Positions 23,301 through 38,300 of a stretch of DNA of 64,000 nt are shown here, one piece after another. The DNA lies in NCBI GenBank assembly GCA_947359465.1, contig OX375879.1:119304557-119368556 (forward strand), in the 5' to 3' direction. Made by a program: the position numbers and the translations under genes. Under the pieces are notes generated by a model. That model ran no database searches. It was not told the origin of the DNA and worked only from the letters and a program-made list of their open reading frames with translations. Source of the DNA: Metellina segmentata. Its lineage: Eukaryota > Arthropoda > Arachnida > Araneae > Tetragnathidae. Position 1 is the first letter of the stretch, and each line of letters starts with the position of its first letter.

Positions 23301-26300
23301 CTTATCTTTCTTAAGTAGTTTTTAGGTTACACTGCATGCTAAATATTTTATACTTGTTATGAAATTATAACAAAACTTTAATCAACTTCCTTTGAAGTAC
23401 AGTACATGAATATGATTTCAATCCTATCCTAGATTTTTTTTTAGCAGCAAGGAACTATATTTAAGTCATAAAGAATACACAATATACTATTTATACAACT
23501 ATAGCAACTTATGCATTATACCTTTACAATGAACTGCTATAGCACCCTTTGTATTCTCAGCGATTTCCAAAAAGTCTTGCATTATCTTGTCACTAGGTGT
23601 GCTGCCATCCACAAAAAACAGATCTTTGTGGTAAAATCCATGATTTGAAAATCGATGAGAGTCGTAAACCTTCTTGTTCAACCTCACGATGGTAGTGACA
23701 TTATTCTTTCGGAAGTAAGAAATATATGATTCTGGTGAGTGAAGTGGATAACCTAAGTAAAAATACATATACATTTTAATTGTATTGATTATCATAAATT
23801 TAAAATTTTTTTCACTACCATAAGAACTGTTTTTCTAACTCAATTACATGCTCTTTAGTGATGAAAATGAAAATCAACACTTAGCTTGAATTAAAAAAAA
23901 TCAAAATGCATTTTAAAATGATCAATCCATTAGTATACGAGCTGGTTGGGTTTTATGGAGCAGGGCTATATTAAGCGAAGCTGCACTATACACAGATAGA
24001 CAACTTTAAAATATAAGGAAAGTTTGACTGATACAGAAGAAAAAGTACACCTAGGGAGGAATTGAACAACATGAAACCTTTCATGTACAAGCATTTGTAC
24101 TAGCATCGAGCATGAACCCTCTGAGTGGTTTTGACTGGATTGTGATCTGGCCAGTTTTTTTCTATAATGACGAGATTCCTTGTTTAGACAACCTTCAGGA
24201 GGGTAAGCTACGACTTTAGATAAATTGGTTTTTGATGGGTAAAATAAAATAGGCATACAATCAGGGGCTTTTAGTTTCTAAATATAACTAACAGCACAAA
24301 TTCAAAATACTTAACCAGAGTTCATTAATATGCATAAAAAGTACTTTCAAGCAAATTTGACTGTTCAAAACATTTTATAAGACAAAATTTTGTTCGCATA
24401 ATTTCTAATACACTACATGAAATTGACATGTGAAAGACAAGGACGTTAAAATGTTGTAAGTATTTTAAATATATATTTAATTTCTAAACTAATAAAAAAT
24501 ATCACAACTAAAAAAGTGAAATGCATACCTGGCAACCTCCAAAGAAAAAAAAAACTTGGGTGAATTTAGCAACATAAAACCAACAAACAACTCAGAAATG
24601 AAAAGAGCCTGAAAGTAATTCTTAAAATAAAAAATAATTAAAAGCAGGAAAATTAATAATTGCATTGAATTGGGCCTAATCAAATTAATTCCAAAACAGG
24701 AAAAGTAACCCTACGGACGATTACTTACTTGGCAGCAGTTGAAACTAGATTTATCAATAAAAACAATATTAAAAAAAATTTAAACGGAAAAAAACAATCC
24801 AAAATTTTCTTTGTGTTTTAGAGGTTTTTCTTGAAAATTAATGACAAAGGTTTTATGATAATCTAGCAATTACTGATTCAGCTGGTTTCTTTTATCGTAG
24901 CTCCCAAGACTAGGGGCCAAAATTTCAAAATTGGCATCAACAAGTTTTCTCCCTAAAGAAAAATCTGAATAGTATATCGGTTCAGAAGACCAGAAACCTG
25001 AGTGTTTTCCTGAAGACTTCTGGAAACACATTTGTCACACACAGGTCAGGTATGCAATATCGTTCTTTCATGGATTGTCAAGATTTAGCCCAAATAACAA
25101 ATTTGGTGTCATTTGAAAATTTCTGACATTAAAAAGAAAAATCCGTTCATAGTTTATAAAAAGTTTTCCTGTCCGAACGACATGAAAAAGTCGTTAGTCA
25201 GAAGAGTTTGCAGGTATGCATTATATTACCAAAAGGAACAGAGTAAAAGAAAGATGAAAAAAGGTTAAAATCATGCAAAGGTAGAAATTGTTCTTTGCAC
25301 CATTTTCACTCTTGCTTTTGGCATGAGGTCCACAGAATGCTAGAAACTTGCTGGGAACAATCCAGTTTAAGTCACCATTTTCTACTTTCTATAAAGATAG
25401 CAAATGTAAACCTAAAATGTTAACTATGCCTAATCAAAGTTATAAGATAAATTATTATTCATCACAATTAGTAAGTTTAGTAAAAAAATAATTAAAACAG
25501 ATATTGAAAAAAGATCATTACTAGATACTAGAAGAGTAAAAAGAATTTTCAAAGCATAGGCTGATTTTCAAAAGATTAGTCTCAATTTAATAACATAGAC
25601 ATAAAGTACCATTACTAGATACAGAAAAGAGTAAAAACATATCCAATCACAACAGGTAATTCCAATATGCATAACTGCTACTCAAATCTCAAAAACATAG
25701 ACTCGGGTCAAAATGCAGATGAAACGAGTCATACTTTTGGGAAATAGAGCGTAGTTGAAATATGCGCACAAAGTTTCCTTGGACAATTTTCCCCAAAACT
25801 TTTATTTTGTACCATCTAATCGCATTTCAAAAAAGCCAGAAGTTGTAAATTTCACATACAAAGGAAAATCAATAGTACAGAAAGAAAAATTAAGTACTTG
25901 GGTTCTGAAGTGAAAGTTGGCACATAACTGATTTAGCTGATGCTTTTCTGTCATACTAACTACAGATACAACTTACATAGAATTTAACATTCTTTCCAGC
26001 TTAAAGTTTCCTTTCAGCATAATATTTAATGAATAGATTTTCAAAAAATAAACCTAATTTATTTATGTATTAAATGGGAGTAAGCGAAAAGGTTCGTGGA
26101 TTTTAGCTGGATAATTAACAAACATAGAAGCCATTCCTCTCATACTTTAACCTTCCTGTTTTATTGCACATATATTCATAATCCTATACAAAAGACAAAC
26201 CTACAATGGACAGAAAACACTTAATATCCTTGCTCCATCATTGGTTCAAGTTAAATTTAAGTATTTTCACGAGAAATTGCTCAGGCATAATAAATAAATA

Positions 26301-29300
26301 TTAAATCATGACATGTATGTAAAAAAATGAGTAATGCATGATATTTATGATAAAATAGTAGTCAACGAAAACAATATTAATAGAAACAATATAAACATGC
26401 ATATGTGTGAGTATATTATTATAAATATTAATATGTAAATTTCTACATCTGGGCAATGCCAGTAATGCTTAACTTTGTAGTTCAGTTTAGAATTGTTAAT
26501 GAAACATTGTTTTGAGCTGTAAGTTTAATATAATTTTTAAAATATTTTTATGAGATTACTGAGATTGAGTAGCTTTTGGGCTGTGAGCTTTATTAATTAG
26601 CTTAGTATTCTGAATATTGAGAGATGAAAACATTCACAAACAATGAAGTAAGTATGTTTCAGTGCACAATAATTATTTATTACTACTCCACAAAAGATAG
26701 TAAGCATTTGAGTAGCAATAAGTGATTTTGAGAGTACCATAATTTTATAATTTCAACAAATTTTACAGCTAGTTTAAATATAGATTGAGTTCTGGTTTGG
26801 TTATGATCATAACAGTAATTAATCTCCCAGATAACTTGAAAGCATTGAATTCAGTTTTGATAGTACATACCCAAGTTTCCATACTGCCAATCTAAGAATA
26901 AGCTATCTAAACAAAACATACTATGAAACAAGAACTTTTTAAAATTTACACTTCTTACCTCATAATGTTCATATTCCTCAACATCAAAAGTCTCCAAATC
27001 TAAAAATCCATTTTCTAAAGCCTAGAAATGACAAAAAAAAAAACCCCATAAATAAATAATAATAATTAAACGAATTTGAATGTAATGTTTATAAATAAAC
27101 AGAACATACACATCTACGTGCAAGTTAACTCATCTCTATGAGAGAAAATAAATAAAGTTGAAATAAAAACCCAATACGAAGAATCTTATTTACGGATGCT
27201 ACGTTTGGGTCTCACAGACCCAGTTTTAAAACATCAACTTTTAGATTATATATACGCACACGTGTGTGCTGACGTCAATTTTTGGTGACATTCTACTTTG
27301 GACGAGTTTCACTGACCTTGGTTTTTCAATTTTGATGAAATAAAATCTACTTGTTAATGCAAAAAAAATAAGACTCTTTGAAAATGTTCAAGGATTTTCA
27401 GCAAATAGTAAGAATCTTTAAGGGCCATTCAAAACAAAAATAGAAAATCAGGTCTAGTTAAAGCCCTGAGGGGAACCTTGTTATTACCATACCTACCAAA
27501 TCAGCTTGGAAACACGAAGAATACATAAAAACATTACACATGAGTAAATTAAACAAAATTTACCTTGCTCACTGCATGAAGACAGTCAGAAAGTGTCAAG
27601 TTGTAAGTGCTTTGACTAAATGAAGCATCCCTAGCATCAAAGAAAATTTTTGAAGAAAGTGACATGATTATACTCTTTTGTGCTATAGGTTTATAACATA
27701 AAAACAGCTAGCTATATTCATGCTCCCGGTAGAAGGCAGTCGAGTCAAGTGGATTTTAACGTGTCTATTAGTTAAATTAGGGGTTTGGTGGAGACATAAA
27801 TATATTGCTTTCACAATCTGCATCTTTTGGTTTTATCATTTGATGCCAAAAGGGACAGCTAATATAGCTAATTGTTGGGGAAAACTAGCCAAGCCGATCG
27901 CCATTCACACTTTTGCATATGGCAGCCTTCTCCTAACATGGTTTCACTTCTTTCGAAAAATAGACTGACCCAAGGTCGACTGCCTTCTTGTCGAAGCCGC
28001 ACCATACAAACATTAATATAAACGCTTGATCACTGACTAATATTACATTTTTGAACACATAGTCAGTATGTAAATCACAATTAAAAATTCTGCAAATGAA
28101 TCACAGAGATGGCTGACCGTGACAAGAATAGGATGATTGATTTTTAACAAAATTAATATGTAATTAAGATTTAAAGAGATAGTGTTGGAAACAAATAGAA
28201 GACAAAAAATCTATACTCCTTCAAGAAAAATCTGCTATCAGTCTTTGTGATTTATATTTACAGCACAAGATTTAGTGAATATGTCATTTATCATTGACAA
28301 GAGCATACAAAATTTTTCAGTCATACATGCTTATGTAAGCTACCATATTCCTGACCATAATCCGTACACAAAAAAACATAATGCAAAGATGCCAAACTAA
28401 TTTGATGTTTTAGGATTCTATAAAATAACTTCCGAAAATGTTTTCCATGCTATGGTATCATTCAACTTTTCAATAAATGCGATATTTCAATGCAAAATTT
28501 TCATGTAAAAATCATAGCAATTTCAGTATGTATTTTCCATTGGAACACTAAGCCATAGTACAGTACTATTTTCCATCTATACACCATCTGAACAGTTTTA
28601 GCCATTGGCTCTTGTGCGAGTTTTTTCTTTTATAAGCATGCATTTTGGTAAAGACCTAGTTAATGTTACAGTCTTGCGTAGAAATTTGGATAAAATATAG
28701 ATTTGAAATCCGTCATAAGGTGTGAAAAACGAAGATAAAAGGACATATACACCAAGTTGGCTAGTTTTAGCAACTATGCTGTTTTATTAAGTGTGATTTC
28801 CTATAATAATTTCACTATAAGTAATTAAAGGTAAAAATTCAAAACAATTATGGAAAATCTGCAATGATTGCCATCAAAATTCAAAATAAAAACATAATTA
28901 TTACATGGAATAATGATTTTTGCTAACCTGAATGGTATGAATAAAGGACTGTTGTTGCTCACAAGAGGCTGATATGCTTCAACTGGAGACTTTTTCAAAT
29001 ATATTATCTATAGAAAATGAATTGCATTTATAAATTGATGGGTCAAATCAAATATAAACAACCTTGATGTTCAATTTTTAAACATTTATAACAGCTATTT
29101 ACAAAATAAGCCAATCAGTATTTGAGAGCGATTACTTTTAAGAATATAGTACTACTTTTATACTCTAGCCTTTTTTTTAAATATCAATCATTGTATATTA
29201 TTTAGTAGGCTGTAATTAGATTTAAAATTGGAACTTAGGAAAACTAAACTTCACAATGCACTCAATTAAAACTTAATTTATTACCACTACTTTAAATTGA

Positions 29301-32300
29301 TTCTTATATTTCTATTATTACTACTTTGCACTTAATTAACCTTGGGTTCAGCTTTTATTCTTCTATGATTTAAAAATTATCATAGTTAAAAGAAATTAAT
29401 AAATCGACAAAATCCTAGCACACTTCCAAGAATTTAAATCTGATTTGAATGTGCTAATGTGAAAAACTTATTAAAAATTGATCATTCCAATTTTTGTGTA
29501 ACAGATAAGCATTACATTAAAATCAAAGAATATTCACTGAACATTTAGAGAATATTGGATAATTTTCTATTTAAAACCACATTTCACGAAATTACAACTT
29601 ATTGATTACAGAAATAAAATCTGAAGCTTATCTTATGTATTATTCACACTATATAAGCACTGTTTCATAAATTATTTATATTTATTAGAGATTTTACGGA
29701 AAACCAGAATAGATTTTTATATATTACTGATAATCCTGCTGCAACTGCGAAATCTAGATAAAAGCACCCCCTACACACATTTTTGCTTACAGTCCTGAAA
29801 TCAAATGTATTGGTTGAAGATATATTCATAAACTCTGAGTGAATTTGAAACAAACCATGCATATTGTCAGAGAAGTAAATTAATTCAAATTTTTAGCAAA
29901 ATTGTTGCAAAGATTGCAAAATTGTTTATCTTAGAGCTTGACAATTTGGATCTGCATTGGTGGATTAATTATTGAAAGTTGAAATGTGTTACATATTTCC
30001 TGTATTTAGATTACTGTTTCAGTTTTCGTTATAAGTATTTATTAATAGTTCATTTGTCTGTGGCAATCCTGTTTAAATATTCAGTGAAACTATTGCCTCC
30101 GATTCTTTACATTGTTCCGATTGTACTGCATGCTTGTCTGTTGTGATATATGTATGTATTTATTAAATGTCAAGTTAGTACTTTGAGTTCCACACTAAAT
30201 GTTTACTTCTTTTTCTTATGTTAGCCTCTAAATTTTTAAATTCACAATTTTTGACTTACGTATTTATAGACAGGTATATTTTAATTTATAAAATACGAAG
30301 AGAAAGATAACTCACAGCATATGCTCCAATCAAAAAAGCAGCATTAACTCTTTTCTTGGGATCCTGAGTTGTGTAGTGTACTATTTTCTTCTTAGATAAG
30401 GAATAAGACTAAAAAGAATTTGAAGCAATCAATTTCAAGCTCAAATCAATATATTTCAAAATTTGGAAATACAGTACAACTCCAATTATCCAGATCAATT
30501 GGCACTGAGACCCAAATCAGATAATCAAATATCTCAATAATTGAATAATTCACGAAAAAAAGGTAATTTCTTAGTAAAAAAATAAGAATTTTTGCTTTAT
30601 TGAGTAATTTAATGAATATGAAAACACTTCTGTTTGCATTTTGTACTTACATTCTGTATTAAAATGATTCATTGCTTGAACATATCGGTCTAAGTGAGTT
30701 GCTTCGCTGTTTACTTGTTTTCGAACAGCCGAGTCTCGCATGCCGAGTCTTGAGGTGAGTAGCTACAGATGGTCGCACTCAGGCTGACGCTCCATCATTT
30801 TAGCAGTGTCAAGGCACTCAAACACCTTACTACCTGTAGGTCCAGCGTCTGGCTGAGTCTGGCAATGTCACCGTCACCTTCCGGGTCATCAATGAGTTCT
30901 CTTACACTTTAAATGAATACATCGTCACTGAGAATTTGAAATCCAGGGTTCGAAGAATAATATACCAGCCACTTGACTACGTCCTCTGCACTGCAGTCTG
31001 AACATCCAGGAATATTCACTATGATGTTTCCTATGTCCACAACTGACACTTCGTCTTCTTCGACTTTATCCTTCACCGATAAGAAACTTTTAAAATGCAG
31101 ATTTTCATGATTATTTCTTCCCACAAACCGATTTGGATAATTGGCATTCTACTGTACATAGAAATAGTTTAACATGGCAAACTGTGCTCAATAAAATGAT
31201 ACCTCATATTCATTGACCACATGCTGTAATATTGTTTTTTGATTTTATTTTATTCAATTGTGACACTGTAAATTTGTCAAAAATTAATTTTACTACGTAA
31301 TTTCTATTCAAAACCTCTATGCTCAGGCTGGTACCACAGTTGTCATAGTATAAGAATAAATAGTCAACCATAGTATAAAGGTTAAGACAAACACTAGATA
31401 TACTTAGTTTGTCTATTTAAGATGAATTTTTGCTACACAAGGAATAATTATGGTCAGTTATTTAATGGAAGTTAAGCCTTTAGATATATTAAAATTTTTT
31501 AACAATCTTTAACAAAATTCATCAGATAAATTTCAAAAATTAATATTACAATGCCAGATTTATTAATATCTGAAAGTGATATCAGTTTTCAAAATCCCTT
31601 TTTTAAAGTACCAGTTCTGTTTTCCCCAACCACTAGAAAAACTTTTAAAACCATGAAAATTAAATATGGTGAGATACTATACAACTTAAAAAACATATCT
31701 TACCTTAAGCTTTTTATTTAACTTGCAGCAATATTTAAACAATTTTGCAAGATTAAGTGGGCCAAAGTCTGAGTAAAAGCTGGAAAAAAATATAGGTTTC
31801 AAAGAATTGACAAGACAATAAAGATTATATAAATATGATCAGAATCAAACACATTATTACAGAAACCAAATAGCCAATGATACTATAAGTGATAAAAATA
31901 TAACAAATGCAATATAGAAAAATAAGTTGTTACAGTAAAAACATTAAAACATTTAATGTACATAAAATTTCAAACACAGAAAATTAAAGTTTGAAAATTA
32001 TATTTACGGATATTTGTTTACCATTGCATCATTCATCAAGAAGCTTTTGTGCGAAGACATTTCAAGCAGAAATTTGCAATGTTATGGAATTGGTGATTGA
32101 TTGTCAACACAATTGTAGCTAAAGCTCTTGATCATCACCAATTTGAAGAATTTTTATTTGAAATGGGGAGTGAATATGTACAGATTTTCTCTGCATAATT
32201 AGGTACATTGTTGTTAAAGAGAAAACATTTTGCTTTTTTATATGAAATTAAAGCATTTCTCCTAGAGAAGGCTGTTGACTATCGTAAAATATTTTATTTC

Positions 32301-35300
32301 ATGGTATAGACGTTACATCAAATCTAAATAATCTTAATCGTAAACACAATTTCTAAATAAAAGGAAACACAATTTTTTACTATGTTGAAAAAGGAATTTC
32401 ATTCAAAAACAAATTATCCCCCTTTCCTCAAGATTTTGAAAGAGAAACATTAATTCATTTTTAAAGCCTGCTGAAAAATTGCCAAGAAAATAACTCAGTA
32501 ATTGAAATTTACTATTTCAAAACAACAATTTTAAATATGAGGAAAGCTTTTCTACTGAGGTTTCAGGAATTCAAAAATAGCATAGCGACGTTACATTTGT
32601 TAAAAAACCTCTCAGTGCTGATATAACAGAATTGAATTTTTCTCCCTTTAATATTGACATTGGTGCAACTACTGGAGTTAAAAAACAAAGAACTACGGAG
32701 CTCCAAATTTGAACGCCTTAATGCCAGTATGGAAAAAGTAGAGAAAAATAAATGTGATCTTAGTTCACAGAAAAAGTGGTCTGCTTTGAAAGACATGAAA
32801 TTTTCAGCACCTGGAACAGTATTACTGACACTTTTGATCAGTTAAAATCTAGCATTTGCTGTTCTTTCACTCTACATATTTATGCAAACAATCTTGCAAA
32901 TCACACAGCACAGTATCAAAAGAAATGTGAGAAATCGTCTTGTTGATGAGAACCTGGAATCCTGCTATTATTAACAACGACATACAAACCTGATTTATCT
33001 AAAATTTCCAAGGAAATGCAAAGTCCCTGTTCACATAAAAATGCGTGTTTTGTCATATTTTTATTTTAATGTAAAAAAATATTTTTTCGTCAATAAATAA
33101 GATTAATATTATACCTGGGAAAAATTAATGTTAGTAGCTAGTTTAAACAGACTCCTAAAGATATGGTCAGTGAAAAGAAATTTGGTTCTCCAAAGAAATC
33201 TTAATCATTATATTGCTGATTTTTGGCTCTTTTGACTAATGAATTTGCTAACCACTAGCCTAGGCCCTATACACTGTTTTGATAATTACATATAAATTTG
33301 TTAAATAAAAAAAAATTGAGTTTTTGACATGACATGTAAACCAATATTTATTTTAAGTAAACAATCAGAATTTGTGACAAGGTGAATCAATATTTATTTT
33401 ACTAAAAATAATAATAGTTTATTACATAGTAATGCATTTAAAAAGAGAATTTTCAAAATAAAAGCAAAAGGTAAAACATTTGTTTAACTTTAAAACATAA
33501 GTTGACATCCTACATAGTTTTTCTTGAGTAAATTACATCATCATGTTAAAAAATTTATCAGTAAGTATAAGTGACAGACCTAAATTACAGTCTGATAAGA
33601 TAAATATTTGTTATGGGTCCCTACTTTTAGAGATGACTGTTTCAGGGTGCATTTTGCAAAATGAAAGATGTTCATAGTGTTTAAACTTTCATCCTTTCAA
33701 ATAGAAAAATCATTAATAATTTATTAAAAAAAATACAAATCACATTAATTGTGTTATTTTGTATTTGTCTTAATTAAAAAATCACTATAGCTAAGCCATT
33801 GGCCAGTTAATTAAAGGCGTAACAAGAAGTTTAGGCTTACTAGTGGGGTCATGGACAGTATAAATAGCTAAAGACTTTTTTAAGTACCCCTGGTTGCTTA
33901 CACTCGCAACCCCCCGTATTATCTATTTTTGCGCGGAGGAATAATTTTCCAGCCAGACAATAAAAACAAATAATTTTTTAACTGGAGTCACTTTGTTCTT
34001 TTTTCTATCTTCTTAGAACATTAAAGATAGAGTAAAAATTTCAATTTGTTTGAAATCTGGAGAAAATTTCACTTTAGATCAATACCTAAAAAATATGATT
34101 TTCTTTAAATAAATAATTTTTAAATTGAATACATCTTTTATATTTTTGCAAGAGATTGTGACGTCATGTGAACTTTCTCTTTCTAAAAGTAAACAGATCA
34201 CATCTTCTGCCCTTCGCGTTAAAAAAAAAAAGAAACAGATTACATTTCCTGTCTTATTCCATTTCAGCAAATGAGAGAAAAAACATTTTGATTGGGATTC
34301 TTAAGTTCTTTTTCGTAAAATCGGAATCGTTAAAAGATTGATTGAAAATTTCAAACGATTTCAAATTTGTGGAAAATTTTACACCAGATTAATACCTACA
34401 CCATGGGCAACAGCGGGCTAGTTTTTAATTTAGAGATAACATTAATGTACAATATTTTCACATGCTTCATACACTTAAATGAATGCTTTATTGTTTGTAA
34501 CATATAAAATTTTGCATGAACGTAGTCAAAACTTTCAAATAGATGTCAACTTGTTATTTACTTTACTGTTTGGCAGAATCCTTAACTCAACAGATTACTT
34601 AGTCCTTAGACACCTCAGATTATTTGTAAGTGTACAGTGCCAAGTATTTTTTTAAAAGTTGATCAGTACATACTAGGTGTAGCTATTAGTTCTGAAATCA
34701 CCATGAGTGCAGAAAGTTTCAAGCATTTGAAGAGTTCTGTGATTTTTCTATGGTGTATTTACTTACATATTATAGAAATGGGATTTACATAAGGGTCAAT
34801 CCATGTCAAATCATCCAGAAAAAAAAAGGATTTGGCAACCATGAACACAGATTTTGATAAAACTTGGCATGTTTATTCCTTTTATGGATGTAAGAACACG
34901 TTTATATTTTTTTTGCTCTATCTCAAGCGGTGTTTATGTTTTATAACCTGTTAAAGTTTTTGGAATTTTGCAGTTTTTATCGATCAGACGGAGGAAACAG
35001 AATTTCTTTATTTTAGAAAATAAATGATATCTCCCTTGTTTATCTACCAATGTTGATGAAATTTTTTAAGAGTATACATCAATATGTAAAGAGTCCAGAA
35101 AAAAATAAATTATACCTGCAAGTATCTTATACATGGTTAGAAAAAATTCCCAAGTTCTATTTATAGATTTTAAAAATAAAATGGCGAGTTTTACGCTAAG
35201 TGGAATATTTTTAAAAGGGTTAAGACAACAAAATTTTTTTTCTTCGTATTCTTGTTCTAAAAGATATGTTCTACAACGTAAAAAATAAAATGAATGGTTT

Positions 35301-38300
35301 TTTCACACTTTTATTATTTTTTCTCACTTTAAAGATAGAAATCACTTGACTCACTCATTTTCTTGAAATCGTTAATTAAAGTTACAATTTTAGTGAAATT
35401 ATAATAAAAGTTGAATATTTATAATGCTTCTGGAATTGAAAATGTATTACAAAACTTACCATTGAAATATTTCAAATTCTAGGTAATAATTCTTTAATTT
35501 TCTACAGTGCTTTCATAAGGTTGATTGAACATGCATCATGCATACTTGAGAGAATTTGTAAGTTCTTCCAGTCATTGTTTTAGGGGTTCCACAATTGCAA
35601 TGACGTGAGGGATCGGTACAACACATTCATCTTTCCTTTTGGGTCAGAAAAATGATGGTGGTAGTCCATGAGGATGTAAAAACTTTACAGTGGAATCTTC
35701 TTCTGCATTCACCTCACTCACCATACCAAAATACCATATGCTGTCATAAACACAAGCAATAAAACATCCAGGATATGTCTTAGAAATAAGTTGGAAGTTA
35801 ATATTTGTAATGTTGGATTTGCAAAACTCGAAGTTCATTTGTTGTTTTAATTTGTCTTTCCAGGTGTCATTGAAGACTTTATTTCCTAGCTAAGTGTTTT
35901 ACCGTGACTGGTTGCAAAAAATGACCACTGGGCTTTTAGTTGAAAGTCCTTTTCATGCAGACACAGATTAATGAAGTTGTATTTATTTTTATATTACCCA
36001 GAACATCCGTCACTGAAGTAGTGAATGTTTGCTATGTGGGAGTTCTTTCAGAAAGGTAGTTACAGTTTTTTGGATCTCATACACCATACTCACGTCATGT
36101 TTAAGGTCATCAGATATGATACAAAGAGGTAAATTCAGTTTTTTATTGCTTGCATCATTGCAGTGAATGAATAATGACAGGATGAATAGTGCATGAATCT
36201 GAGGTCCAGTGGTAACCTTGCGGCTCTTTTTGTATTGTGAAAGCCTAATTTTCACTAAAATCCAGAGATAACAGCTGTATTTAAGGAAACTGTTTCCTTT
36301 AAACTTTTAATAAATGAATCTTGTGATTTAGCAATGTATGAATGAGGTATTGACCTGTTCAGTTTTTCTACTAAGTTATCACTAACCTCATCAACTGAGC
36401 TCGAGCACCCTATCATTTCAGTTCGATCAGTCAAAACCCACTGATTGTACTCGACAGGGTCTTCAACATCATAGTTCTCAAATTTTGACTGTAAAAACTG
36501 GACAAGGCTATATTTTGATGGACACTTGTCGCAATGCCTTAGCATACATTCTCTTACTGCTCCTTCACAAACAATATACGAAAAAGGTCTTTGTAATCCT
36601 CTTCAATACCAGCTCAGTGAATCAATAAAATCACATTTTGATGTATTGTGCAAACATACACTAAGTGTGTGCTAGTGGTACCAGCCAAAACACACAATAT
36701 CAGGTACTAATCAAAATTGAAGACACATCTTTTTTGTCACAGCTTGAGTGTATTTATTGCTTATAATGTTTCTTGAAATAAGTTACTGTGTTAGTGAGTT
36801 GACTAGTTTAGAACTAGTTTTTAAAACTAAATTTAAATTGTAATGTAATTTTATTTACTTTAATCAGACCTAATTGTTGAAAATAAAGAAATTAATTATC
36901 TTATTTAAATAATCTCAAGATATAATTGTGGATAACCTATTTTAAAACATTTTTTTTTGTACACACACAGGCCTGATTAACAATATTAATTATATATTAT
37001 TTTAATAATTTTAAATTTGTGTTAGCTTTGTCTAATTTTATTTGAAATTGGTTGATATATGTGACATTTGTAGTTAAAATTTTACTAAAATTGTAACTTT
37101 AATTTAACGTTTTTAAGAAAATTAGTGAGTCAAGTGATTTCTATCTTAAAGTGAGAAAAAATAATAAAGGAGTGAAAAAACCATTCATTTTATTTTTCCA
37201 TGTGGTAAAGCACATCTTTTAGAACAAGAATAATAATAAAAAATTTTTGATTGTCGTTAACCCTTTGGAAGATATTCCACTTAGCATAGAACTCGCTATT
37301 TTATTTTTAAAATCTTTAAATAGAACTTTGTATTTTTTTTCTGACTATGCATAAGATACTTGCAGGTATAATTAACTTTTTTCTGGACTCCTTACATATT
37401 GATGTAAACTCTAAAAAATTTCATCAACATTGGTTGATAAACAAGGGAGATATAATTTATTTTCTATAAAAAACAAATCCGGTTTCCTCCGTCTGATCGT
37501 TAAAAACCGCAAAAATCCATAAAAGGAACAAACATTCATCAAAATATGAGACCATGGGTGTCGGACCCTGGTTGAACTGACGTGGAATGACCCATAAATG
37601 ATTTTAAAACAATCATTTGATTAAAATAATGATTTTAATCAAGTGATTTAAATCTTGACACCCTGAAAAAAACAACATTTATATTACTTGTGTGTGTGTT
37701 TTAAATGTCAACTAAAATTTATATAATTAGTTAAATAAAATATTTCAAAGTTTCTTTTGACATAAATCTAGGAAATATTTTTTAAAGATATGGTTAGCAT
37801 ATATACAAGTCTTTAACTTCAGCTTATTAAAAAATTATCAATTTAAATTACAACCTATAATTCAGGGCTCGAAATACCCGGGTGCACATGAAAATAAAAT
37901 TGTGCACCTAATTTTTCCCGCAAGGTGCACGCAATGCATCTAACGTTAAAAGAAGAGGGGGAACGTGTTTTATGTTATTTTGATGTTTGAACAAAATATT
38001 AGTTTCGACCTCTCTCGCTCTAAAGCAACGTAATTAAATTTCTTAATACTATGTGAAAACAAAATCGCTGCGCCGTAATGGGTTTATACAGGAGTAAGGT
38101 TTACTTGTGCCCCTGCCACCAGAACTTTTCGATGATCAAAACATTTTCCAGATTTCTCTGTTGAAGCGACTGTCACGACAGCCGTGCGTGGGAGAATTTA
38201 GACGTTTAAATATATTTATTTACTATCTACTACTAACCTATCTAAACATACCCAACTAAAAAAGTAGTTTACATTACATTAATGTTCTTATACAACGTTT

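Noticed and set aside
27720..27968. 82-codon hydrophobic plus-strand frame
   Set aside because: It spans a likely MITE bounded by inverted repeats and resembles no known membrane protein.
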